From Blumeriella jaapii (Eukaryota; Ascomycota; Leotiomycetes; Helotiales; Drepanopezizaceae): a DNA stretch of 64,000 nucleotides. The DNA lies in contig VWND01000002.1 in assembly GCA_009599575.1 (NCBI GenBank), positions 992,001 through 1,056,000 of the forward strand, read 5' to 3'. A program made the position numbers and the translations under genes. This document shows, piece by piece, positions 1-9,838 of this stretch. The notes below the pieces were generated by a model, which was not told where the DNA came from, searched no databases, and saw nothing but the letters and a program-made list of their open reading frames with translations. Numbering within the stretch: position 1 is the stretch's first letter; the number at the start of each line of letters is the position of its first letter.

Positions 1-1650
1 GTTACAAAAATACGGCTTTTACAAAAAAAAAAAAAGGGGGGGGAGAATAAACATTAGTAGCAGTATCGATTAATATCGCTAGTATTTGCGTTTTGCTAAA
101 AGATATTAAAAGACTTTCGGTGGCATTTTGATATTTGCTTTGTTCGCAAAGCTTTTATTAAAATTAAATAGGGCTTGTTGAAATACTTTTGATACTAGAG
201 GTATAAAATGGAATAAAATATTAAATTAAAAATTAAAAGTATTCTGACCTCGTAATCAAATTATAAACTTTCTGCCTTAGGCATATAAAAAGTATATAAG
301 TACCGTATATATGGGGAGGTGGATTACCTGAGTAAGTGGGTAGGTAGGTAGGTCAGTCGGTCGGTAGGTAAGTAGTTCGTGGGTACGCTTTGTTTTTGGA
401 GCGCGAGGGCAGGGAGAGAGAGAGAGAGGCGTTTGTGGCTCGCGAAGAACGAACGGGTTGCTGGGTGTGCGAGGATGTGGGTGGTGGGTTGGTCGGTTGG
501 TCGGTCGGTCGGTCACGGGATGTGGTGATGGGGGGTGGGATTCGGATTCTGGGATTGGATTGGAAATTGGTGATGATGATGATGGGATTGCGAGAGGTGG
601 GATTTGGGATTGGGATTGGGATTTGGGGATGGGATTTGGGGATGGGATGTACTGTGAGTATTTTAGGTGTTGTGCTGTACTGTACTGTGCTGTGTGTACA
701 GCACTGAACTGAACTGTATAGTATATACATCGTACGATATACTGTACATACAGTACACAGCACAGTGGGTAGCGAGAACGATTGATGCGTGGGGCGGTGG
801 AGGGAGGGGGGGGAGGCGGGGGGGGAGATGGGAGATGGGAGAGAGATTGATAGACAGAGAAACGAAATGAACGAAATTACCGTTGAGGCAGGAGGGAGAA
901 ATCTGCAAGGCACTTAAGTACAGTCAGTAGCTGTTCTCAAGGAGTTGAGAGAGGGAGGGAGAGAGATGGCTTGGCTGTACTGTAAGTCCATACATACATT
1001 CAGTACAGCAGGTAGTTAGCTGATTACGTAGCTGGCTGGCTAGTCAATCAGCCCGTAGGTTGGTTCATGAAAAGAGTACAGATATCAACATGTGGGGAGT
1101 CGAGGTTACGATGAGAGGAAGGCGTCCCATAATCTAGCCGAGCCGTGAGAATTGGAATGTCAAGTCCATATTCTTGTTGTTTCCCACGTGATGGATGGAT
1201 AGACAGTCACCAAGGTGATCGGATACGTCGGTACGTGACTCGGCTCTCCTACTTCAGCGCACCTTGTCAAACGGCTGACAGGCAGGTAGGTAAGGCGTAG
1301 GTAAGATCTTGGAAGATCAACTGGGAGAAGGTGTCTCCGTTGAGACATGCAAAGGCTTGCTACTTACTTTTGACATGCACGAAGAAGGGACGGAGCTGAG
1401 GTTGTTGCTAGAATTGTTGGTCTTTTAAGGCCTAGCAATGATGATAGAACCAAGAAAAAGTCATTTCTCTCTTTGGATAGCGAAGTAGTGTCATCCTTCG
1501 TATACTCGTCATGTGTCGTTGTTGATTTCTGCTCTACCCAAGCATAAATACATGTAAATATACACAACGAGAGCGCTGTGCTCTGCACTAAAACGCGCCT
1601 CTTATCCCAACTTCCCATCCGTATGTTGATGGATAACCAAGAACAAGATT
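1..1650. other. AT-rich then microsatellite-rich intergenic DNA, no gene seen
   Basis: The first 300 bases are AT-rich and start near an A13-G8 run. From about 337 to 515 there are GGTA/GGTC tetranucleotide arrays. A GA run lies near 416-429, and a GGGATT-like array lies at 599-648. From 677 to 766 there is an imperfect hairpin, listed separately. Short open frames exist on both strands but are repeat-encoded or lack any recognisable feature. The last 300 bases would hold the 3' untranslated region of the leftward CoA ligase gene. Confidence 0.6.
677..766. repeat. Imperfect inverted repeat (hairpin) rich in GTACTGTAC words
   Basis: The left arm at 684-699 (ACTGTGCTGTGTGTAC) is complementary to the right arm at 753-766 (GTACACAGCACAGT) apart from one GT insertion. 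In the loop is a second palindrome, ATCGTACGAT at 729-738, flanked by AGTAT/ATACT. The left flank carries GTACTGTAC (677-685) and the right part ACTGTACATACAGTACAC. It could fold into a cruciform or an RNA hairpin. No function is known. Confidence 0.55.
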
Positions 1651-3280
1651 CTATAGCTTCGCTTTCGGCGAGTCTTGCTTCATCATAATCTCAGCCACGA
1701 TGCGGCGCTGGACCTTGCCCGTGGCCGTCTTGGGCATGTTGTCTGTGAAATAGACCTGCGATACAATAAGCACAGCCTCGCAAGACCGCAGAGAGAAAAA
1801 GAGAGCATCGGAAACAGGGGATTTCGAGACGTACCTTCTTCGGCACCTTGAACTTTGCTAGCTTCTCCTCGACCCAGCCCTTCAGCTCCTGCTCCGAGAC
1901 CTTTTCCCCACCCTTCGGCACGATGGCCACCGCCACTTCCTGTCCGTACATCTCGTCTGGGATGGCAAAGCTGACCGCCTCACCCACCTTCGGGTGCCGC
2001 GCCAACACGTTGTCTAGCTCAATGGGCGAGATCTTCTCTCCACCCTTGTTGATTAGCTCCTTGATCCGGCCGGTGATGATCACGTACCCGTCCTCGTCCT
2101 TCTTCCCCTGGTCGCCGGTTCGAAAAAAGCCGTCGGCGGTGAAGGAGGATTTGTTGGCTTCCGGGTTGTTCAGGTACCCCTTCGTGACGTTCTCGCCGCG
2201 AATACAGATCTCGGCTTCGGAGCCCCGAGGCACCTCGTTGCCAGATTGGTCCAGGATGCGGATCTCAACGCCTTGTCCGATACCTACGGATCCTGGCTGG
2301 CGTTTCGCGGGGGGCAGAGGGTTGGAGGTCATTTGGTGGGCGGCTTCAGTCATGGCGTATGCTTCTAGGACAGGGGCGCCGTAGGCATCTTCCAGCTGTT
2401 GAAAGACGGTCGGGGAGAGAGGGGAGGAGCATGAGCGGATGAAGCGGATCTTGGGCTTGGTGTGCGGAGGGGGGCTCTTGAGGAGGATCTGATGAATGGT
2501 GGGTACCGCCGTGTACCAGTTCGCACGGTGGGCGATGAAGTCGTCCCAGAACTCTGAGGCGGAGAACTTGGGAGGCACGATCACGGAGCCGCCGCTATAG
2601 AGGGGGGCAAGGAAGCCGGCCAGCAGGCCGTGGACGTGGAAAAGAGGCATGACGAGCATAGTCCTGTCGGCGCGCGTGAGCGCGTACGTCGCCTTGATGT
2701 TCTTCATTGTCCGAGTGAGATTCTTGTGCGTCAATGGCACCGCCTTTGGTCTTCCGGTCGTGCCACTAGTATGAAGTACCAGAGCGATATCATCTGGCTG
2801 GGCTGTCTCAACCTTCCGATTCCCTTTCCCCTTGAGCTTCCCTTCCTCCTTGACATCCAGGACTACCTCTGAACCATTCCAATAGCATTCCGCAACAGCA
2901 GCGTTGTATTTCCTCGCTGCTCGCACAGCAGCTCCATCTTTGGCATAAGAGCCCCTCGGCACGAGCGCAACCGCCGATTTCAAGTCGTCGATGTAGAATT
3001 CGAATTCCTCTTGCTTGTATGCCGAGTTGAGAGGGGCGGCAATGCCTCTCTGCCACGCGCTGGCTAGGAACGCAACGATGAACTCGTATGTGTTGGGGAG
3101 CGCTATCGAGACAGCGGCTTGCGGTGTGACGCCCAGCTTCGTGAGCTTCTTTTGGAATGACCGGATCTCGGCAGAGAGCTGTCTGTAGGATACCACGAGT
3201 GGTTGGGGTTTCGAAGGGATTATGATCGCCGTGGCATTATCTCCTGTCGAGAAGGAGTTGGACAGGGTGGTAGCAGCCAT
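1651..3280 (-). CDS. PCS60: Peroxisomal acyl/oxalyl-CoA synthetase, Pcs60/Fat2 type
   Basis: Two exons, complement(1651..1755, 1835..3280), encode 516 residues of an AMP-forming acyl-CoA synthetase. Such enzymes activate a carboxylic acid with ATP and load it onto CoA; yeast Pcs60 acts on oxalate in the peroxisome. The P-loop TSGTTGRPK lies near residue 170, followed by TEAAHQMTS near 312 and the hinge GRIKELINKGGEKISP. The 79-bp intron (GTACGT...GCAG) lies just before the last 35 codons. The spliced tail contains the ligase motif PKTATGKVQRR and ends in AKL, a type 1 peroxisomal targeting signal. If the intron is retained, the frame runs on to an unrelated tail without AKL. The gene is divergent from the SPF45 gene, with 388 bp between starts. 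The family is certain. The exact substrate is inferred from similarity to Pcs60. Confidence 0.9.
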
Positions 3281-3668
3281 GGTAGAATGTTGTACAAGTC
3301 AATGTTTACACTTGCCGCTGAACCGAGGATGCGGAGTGTTCAGCACGACGGAACCACCAGGAGGAAACGAGTTGTGGTTTGTAGAAGCTAACTTTCAATT
3401 GACATGTGCAAGTCGATTGTGGTCATGCAAGATCGAGCATTAAGTCATGAATGGATTCTGGGTGGTTTGGACTGTGGTTGCTTGTGGAGAACGTTCACGG
3501 TCTCAACGGTATCTTCCTTATCGCCGATGCAGGCGCTTAATCTGATAACAGGCACTCCATTTAACTTCACCTCATGCATGAGGCTGAAGCAACCAAGCTC
3601 GAAGCTCCTGGAGAAACATCAAAAATCACCAGCCACCTCGAATCTTGACATTGTCGACAGATGTCAAG
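3281..3668. promoter_or_regulatory. Shared divergent promoter of the Pcs60-like and SPF45-like genes
   Basis: This is 388 bp between two outward-facing start codons, so both promoters and 5' leaders must lie here. No clear TATA box is seen. Short open frames in this stretch have no recognisable content. Confidence 0.55.
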
Positions 3669-5293
3669 ATGACGGATCCTGCAAATCAATCTACCACGCC
3701 GAGGGCAGGTGGTCTCTCTCTATACGCCAATCTACTAGATCCCGGGTCCACTGCTCCCGGAACAATTTCCAAAGCACCTGTTGTCTTCAAGCAAGCAGAC
3801 GCAACAGAGGAAGCTTCAGCGAAGAAGCCTCTAGACTCGGGTATGCAAGGGCTTCTTGAAATATACCTATTGCGGCATGCTGATAGCATGGTATAGCATC
3901 ACTTCGATTCCAGCCCACGAAAAGACCGCAATTGGCGCAAAAACCCAAGCCAAAAGCTGGATTTCCGCGCCAGGTTCCACAGCAATCATCTACAGCTGCA
4001 AGCTCGCAGCGACCGCCAGCCAAGAATACGCTGGCCGATTGGACTGGGATTGACGATGATGATGTAAATGGTTTCTATGGAGGGGAAAAGAGGCAGAGGG
4101 GTGGAAAGCGGCGCAAAAAGAACAAGTCAAGAGAAGAACATGTCGCCGTCCAGGACTGGGATGACATCTACGATCCGTCACGGCCGAACAGTTGCGAAGA
4201 ATACAAGCACAGTGACGAGAAGATTCGAGAGGTCAGAGAATGGAAAGACAGACTCTATGCGCATAGGATGGCCACAAAGTCCAGTGAGAAGGACAGTGAC
4301 GAAGAAGAGTATCGTCCACAGATGGGCAGTAGGAATTCCAAGACTTGTCATGTGTCTGTTTGGTCTTCGCTAACAATGTCAGAACAATTTGCTCCGCCTC
4401 CGAATTACTCTTTCGCTCCGCCGCCTATCGAGTCTCCTGAGAAGCCGCATGAAGGTGCACATGGCAATCTCGAAACGGATCCGGACAGTTCTGTACCGCC
4501 CCCGCCACCGCCTCCTGAACAAATTCCTGCCCCAGCAGCTCCTCCGGAGATTCTACCCGCAGGCGCAATATCTCGAGCCCCAGTTCGATACAATCTTCCA
4601 CCAGCACCGGCCGACATACCAAGCTCGGAAGCAGAGCTGGAGAAAGCCCTCGCAGCAGAGCCTGACGAAGACGAAGATGCCGAAGATGCCCCGAGGTCGT
4701 TACGGCCAGGTCAAAAGGGCTTTGCTGAGCGGCTCATGTCGAAGTATGGTTGGAGCAAAGGCAAGGGTTTGGGTGCGGAAGAATCTGGAATCGTCAACCC
4801 TCTTCGGGTGCAAATCGAGAAACGGAAGAAGAAGTCAGATGCCGAAGGAGGTGGCTTCCGGGAGCCGGGCGGACGGGGAAAGATCATTGGAGGCAAGAAA
4901 AATGTGCCTGAGAAGGACGAGGAAGTGGGCAAATTTGGGCCGATGTCTGAAGTCATCGTCCTTAGAGGCATGGTTGATGGCATGGATCTCGACGAAGAGG
5001 TCGAGGGCTCTGGGGACGGAGGCCTAATGCAAGAGATTGGCGACGAATGTGCCGAGAAGTACGGTCGAGTCGAGCGAGTATACATCGATCGACATGACGC
5101 TACTCCCAAGGTTTTCGTCAAATTCACTAGTCAGCTTTCTGGCTTGAGGGTGAGAATCTCGCTGAATTTATTGTGGAACATTGCTAACGTACCACAGGCT
5201 GTCAATGCACTCGAGGGACGAATCTTCAACGGGAACACCATCTCTGCCCTCTTCTATGATGCTGAGAGATTTGAGAAAGGTCTTTACAACTAG
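3669..5293 (+). CDS. Splicing factor 45 (SPF45/RBM17) homologue, G-patch plus UHM
   Basis: Four exons, 3669..3840, 3897..4328, 4383..5149 and 5198..5293, give 488 residues. The introns are 56, 54 and 48 bp with GT-AG ends. The N-terminal part has a SPF45-like run (GGLSLYANLLDPGS), then a basic linker with DWDDIYDPSRPN, and proline-rich stretches. A G-patch follows near residues 325-365 (AERLMSKYGWSKGKGLG). At the C-terminus is an RRM-like UHM domain (about 380-488) with the GRIFNGN element, the R-x-F motif that binds ULM peptides. SPF45 acts in the nucleus in 3' splice-site selection and has been linked to DNA repair. The second intron is a multiple of three, so the frame also reads through it. 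The start was chosen at the first ATG; an in-frame TTG upstream is not needed. Confidence 0.9.
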
Positions 5294-6643
5294 CTCCAAT
5301 GCATGTTTGCCATGTTCCATGTCACACCAGCGGATCTTCTGTGCTCAGTAAACGAGAGCGTCCCAACCGCTGCTTTGCTCTGCGAAGGCTATCATATCAG
5401 ATTGAGCTCTATTCATCGCATCATCTGGCCTCGACGCACACTCGCCGAAAGCAACACCACGTAACCGCACGCACCTAGCGGCCCTCCTCCTACCCCAATC
5501 ATTTCCAACCCCCAACCACTCTAGGATGTAGTATGACATTCTCCACCCCCCAATCATCGAAGCCACAGCCCGCCTCCCCCCAACCCAGACTCAGACCCAG
5601 CCAATATCCGTATGTCACCGAAGCTCGCCGACCCCCTCGGGCCGAATGGTGCGCGAGCCGCTCGCCTCGCTGCAGATGGATAGACAGACATGCGTCGGGG
5701 AGACGAATGGCGGCAGGACGCAGCGCAGCCTCCCGCTGCCGCTCCCACGAGAGTTCCGCATGCAGCCACCCCCGCGTGTACTGTGCAGGACGGTGTTGCG
5801 GTGCACTCACTACACGCTGGCCGTGTGAGATTGCAGGTTAGCGGAGTTCTACAGTATTCACGTAGTGCTGGGATTCATGCGTGCATGCTGCGCTGCTCGT
5901 GAAGATGTCCGTACAGCCGGGAGCTGGCTGTTGTTGCGAGTCAATGGAGGAGAGGGAGGGCTTGCTTGGAAGGCTTCACGGTCAGGCCGTATCGCGTAGC
6001 AGAGCGGTTGTTGAGAGGAGGAGGGTCGATTTACAGCGCACGAGTCCCGAATTCAAACAAGAGAAAAGTCATAAGGAACTGTGGAGGTACATAGTCTTTG
6101 CAGGCCAGAAGGCCTGAATCTATCGATTCATTTCGGAGTGTATCTATGCAGAAGACGCAATGTCAAGAACTCTTCTCTTTCTCTTCCTCCACCCGGAGAA
6201 ACTTTTGGTGCGGTGTGGACCAATCGCCCGCTATGGAAATAGAGCAAACGTAAAGCAAAAAAAAGAAGCAACAGCAAAAGCATCGAAATTTGTCAGAGAC
6301 CACCCGAACTCCAGGGTTTTCTACCCGCGGACGTAACCCAAAGGAGACAGTGTCATTGCTCATATCGTGTGTCTCGTATTTCTCGTGTATGTCGATCTCG
6401 TCTGCCAACCAAGCCATCCTGTGGGGAAATAAACCAGTCTGTAATTACAAGAAACACTGACCTGGTTATCAAAACAACGTCTGAATTGGTTCATCTAGTT
6501 GTCCGAAGAAAAGGCGTTTTGGGTCAGATTAGAGAGTAAGTCTAAGATAAATCTCTTATCACGCTTTCAAAGCCATCGCTGATAAGTAGCATACTGTACA
6601 GTGAAGAAGAAAAGTCGTGCCATGTCGGAAATAACCAGACCGA
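5294..6643. other. Intergenic, convergent gene ends, no supported gene
   Basis: This 1.35-kb stretch lies between the ends of the SPF45 gene (+) and the next gene (-), so it holds two 3' untranslated regions. GC-rich overlapping frames of 60-103 codons occur on both strands around 5499-5900. None has a recognised motif, and the overlap in several frames is what base composition alone would give. A small spliced gene around 5533-6117 cannot be excluded. Confidence 0.5.
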
Positions 6644-9600
6644 CTAGCGCCGGTCGCTGTGCATGTTTTGGACCCGAGAAGGCTCGAAGATGCTTTTGCG
6701 AGGGGGGCATTGAGTAACCTGCGGATGGTATGCGGACGAGATTTGTGAATACGTGGCTGCTGATGGAAGCGTGGACATGCTCTGATGTCTGCCGTGGAGC
6801 GCTGGGCCATTCGGGAAACGCTGTGGAGCTTGCATCTCGTGGAAACGAGAGTCTCCACGAACGCTCGAACGATGAGCAGTAAAGCCTTGAAAATGATCTC
6901 GGTCATGTTTGGTGATTTCCATGTAGCTGCTGGGTATCATTGGTAACCCAGAGGGTCCACGATTGCCTTGAGTGAAGGTGCTCATGTCTGAACGAGTTCG
7001 TCGATGGGCCAGGCGTCTTGCACTATGGCTGTTGCCCATCTCCAAATGAGCAGCCATAGATTGACCGCCTGTTCGCTGAGGTGTAGGGGCTATCAAGGAA
7101 GCACCAGAATGAGAGGACCTGCTGCCATGATTATATCTCTCTTCCTCAGCAGTCTCATTGATGTCAGGGAAAACAGGGCGGTGGGGGAGTTGTGTTACAC
7201 GCCCAGCCTGCAGCTGACGCTCGATAGGATGTCCTCGGGTGTATGGAAAGAACGAAGAATCAGGAGACTTCGCATCGCTCATTCCATTTGATCGCCGTTT
7301 CTTTGCAGCTTGAGTAGCGTAGTCGCCTTCTGTCCATATGGCTGGCTGGCTCATGCGTCGATCTTGTGAATGGATGCTCGACTTCGTGGTGACTGCAGCA
7401 ACACCTAGTGATTGAGAGCGAGAGTGTCCTTTGGTAGTCTGGACTCTCTTGGAGTATCCTTTTGGAGACTTGGGCTCATCGCCATCAACAGCAATGTTCG
7501 GCAGAATCTCGATATCCGGGAAACACACCATCGTGTCAGCTAAGATCTCGGCGTGAAGTCGGTTGAAGATCTCTATAATTTTGTGTGTAGTGTAATTTTC
7601 GCCGCATTCCTGTAAAAGCCAGTCCGGAACTGCTGTGGCAGGGAGGATGTGGCTACGACCACTACCATCCTCGTCATCGCTGCGCAATCCGTCATCAAAA
7701 GCCGCATGGGCGTTTCGCTTCTTAGCACCAGTGAGTTCATCTAGACGCTTCTGTTCACGCTTCCGGATTGCCAGTCCCCAGTCCTTGACAACACCAGGAA
7801 GGCCTCTACTTGCATTTTCAACGCTCCATTCGTGGACACGGCGGATCTGTTGCTGGACAAGATCGCATTGTAGCTTCGCATACTCCTTAGGGTTACGGTA
7901 GCGACTGCGTTGGTAATGCTTGCGGCAATAATGAACCCAGACCTCTGCAGGAATCAATCGAGTGCACATCTTGTTGCGACCGAAGATGTGCGAAATTGCT
8001 TTTCGTAGTTGCGACCCAGTATCACAGTTGGGAATGTACATACACAAGATGGTCTGAGCCGGGACGATCTCGCCGCTTGCCTTTGGTGGTGGTGGAGTGT
8101 CGGGGGTGCTGAAGGTTGACATGGTCCTAGGAGATGTGCGGTCAGAATGTTGGGATGAAAGTGGCGTCGGCTCAGCCTGCGTTTCTATGGGCTGAGATTT
8201 AAGTATCTTAATTTCCGGTATGTAGCCATGGATGGAGGCTGGAAAATTTGGTGCAGAAAGAGCTCTCTTGTGCGATTTGACGCGTGTGAGAGACTCTAGG
8301 TGAGAATCCGGAGGCGTGCTCAAATGATGCTTGTTCCTAGTAAACTTATTAGCGTTGGGTAGTAGTGAACAGTGTAAAAATCATTTGTTCAGATGGCAAC
8401 ATGGAGCTTCAATGTCGAAGAATTAAACAACGACAGCGCCTGAGCATTTGATTTCGGCATGAAATTCAGCTAGTGAGTTGCGTACGATGGAATTCAATGA
8501 CTTTGTTTGGTATAGCAGGACTTGGAATTCAGTACCAGTCCGAGATGCAACTTCAGAGTTGGATTCAAGAATATTCATCAACTCACGTAAAGGAAAAGCA
8601 GCAGGAAGGGTATCTCGGTGATCAGGAGGGGGACGAAACACTCGTTGAAGGCCATTGGGCGCCTCAAGAAGGATAAATGTGGTAGTCTGAATGGTATAAT
8701 GACTCAATACCATGACTTCTAAGGTAAGAATGAGAGCATCAAGAAAGGTAGGTAAACCTGTAGTCAGGCCATGTTCAAAGGCTAGTGTACGTAGACAGCA
8801 GCGTGGTTTGAAAAAAAGAATCAACGCCACAAGATTGCAAATGTGAGCTGCCGAAGTATCTCGAGCTCTCGAGACTCAAGCTGGTGGCAACAAAAGCTGG
8901 AACTTTAGACTCCGCTCAAAGGCACGCGCGGCAAAATGCAGATGGAATAGCAGAGTCAGGACCACTACATGTCCAGCTCTTGGAAACGCATCTGTCTCTT
9001 CAAAATCGTGTATGCAGAAAGACGATACGTGAAAACAAGAAGAGAATAAGCTGAACAGAACAGAACATCGCAAGGGTTTCAAACGATAAGAAAATTTCAC
9101 TCACGGATGTGCTTGACGTCTCAAATTTGATGCACTCATTCGGTTCAGCCCCGACTTTAACTCCTTATCTCCCGTACAGAGTCGTAAATTTGGGGCCGCC
9201 GACCGCTTGATGAGGATGGCATCACTGGGCGAGCATGGACGGTCTCCTCCTTTGCGGAGCATCGTTGCGTTTTCCTCTATGGGTGAGGATATCGCAGCTT
9301 CAGCAACTTCCTGTGCTCGTTGGCCAGCCATCTCATTCTCTGCTACGAGAGCAAGTGCGGCGAGGGGCCCCGTGGGCGAGATGTTGCCACCCTGTGTCGA
9401 GTAGCCCATGGTCGGCCGGCTCGCGTCCATGATCGAGGGGAACGAAAAGTCAGAAGGGTTCTTCCCTGCCTCGGTACAAGTGCCTGTAGGATAAGCACTG
9501 CCGACAGTGGAAAGTGACGAGAACCGGGAATGGCAAGCCGATTGTAGAGAAGAGGTAAACGACTGACAACTAGAGCGGCTGTCGGAAAGTCTATGGCGTG

Positions 9601-9838
9601 GTGATTTCGGATAGGTCTCTGAATCTCGTCGGCGAACCTCATCGTGCCGGGGCGGAGAAGTTGATGGGTTCGAAATAGTGTTGATGGGAAGCGCGTACCC
9701 TCCAGCGTCCCAAGGCGTTCTATTCCGGATTGGGTTCTTTGTGGCGGCCTCGGCCCTTTTCTCCTCTGTATCCCTCTCTGGCTCTTTTTGTTGCTCAACA
9801 GGAAGGGCGTTTGTGTTCAATAGTGATATGACGTCCAT
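6644..9838 (-). CDS. Fungal-specific regulator-like protein with a CRKHYQR region, unknown function
   Basis: Two exons, complement(6644..8336, 9105..9838), join exactly in frame to give 808 residues. The donor is GTGAGT; the acceptor is TTTACTAG, preceded by GCTAATAA as a branch point. The protein begins MDVISLLN, a start shared by several fungal regulators. It then has long Ser/Pro-rich disordered stretches. A single compact conserved-looking block lies near residues 345-450, containing VWVHYCRKHYQRSRYRNP and a basic helix (AIRKREQKRLDE). The Ser/Pro-rich C-terminal half has basic patches such as AKKRRSNG. I recognise the block as one found in hypothetical proteins of many filamentous fungi but cannot assign a function. 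A role in transcription or development is a guess. The 768-bp intron is far longer than the others here. Confidence 0.75.

Noticed and set aside
337..515. GGTA/GGTC arrays as telomeric repeat
   Set aside because: Fungal telomeres are usually TTAGGG. These arrays are irregular tetranucleotide microsatellites and not at a sequence end.
5499..5902. Several overlapping frames of 60-103 codons on both strands
   Set aside because: They overlap in many frames in GC-rich DNA, and none resembles a known protein. A small spliced gene cannot be excluded but is not supported.
8423..8830. 135-codon minus frame between the two exons of the CRKHYQR-region gene
   Set aside because: It lies wholly in an intron whose splice sites join the flanking exons in exact phase, and no family features are visible.
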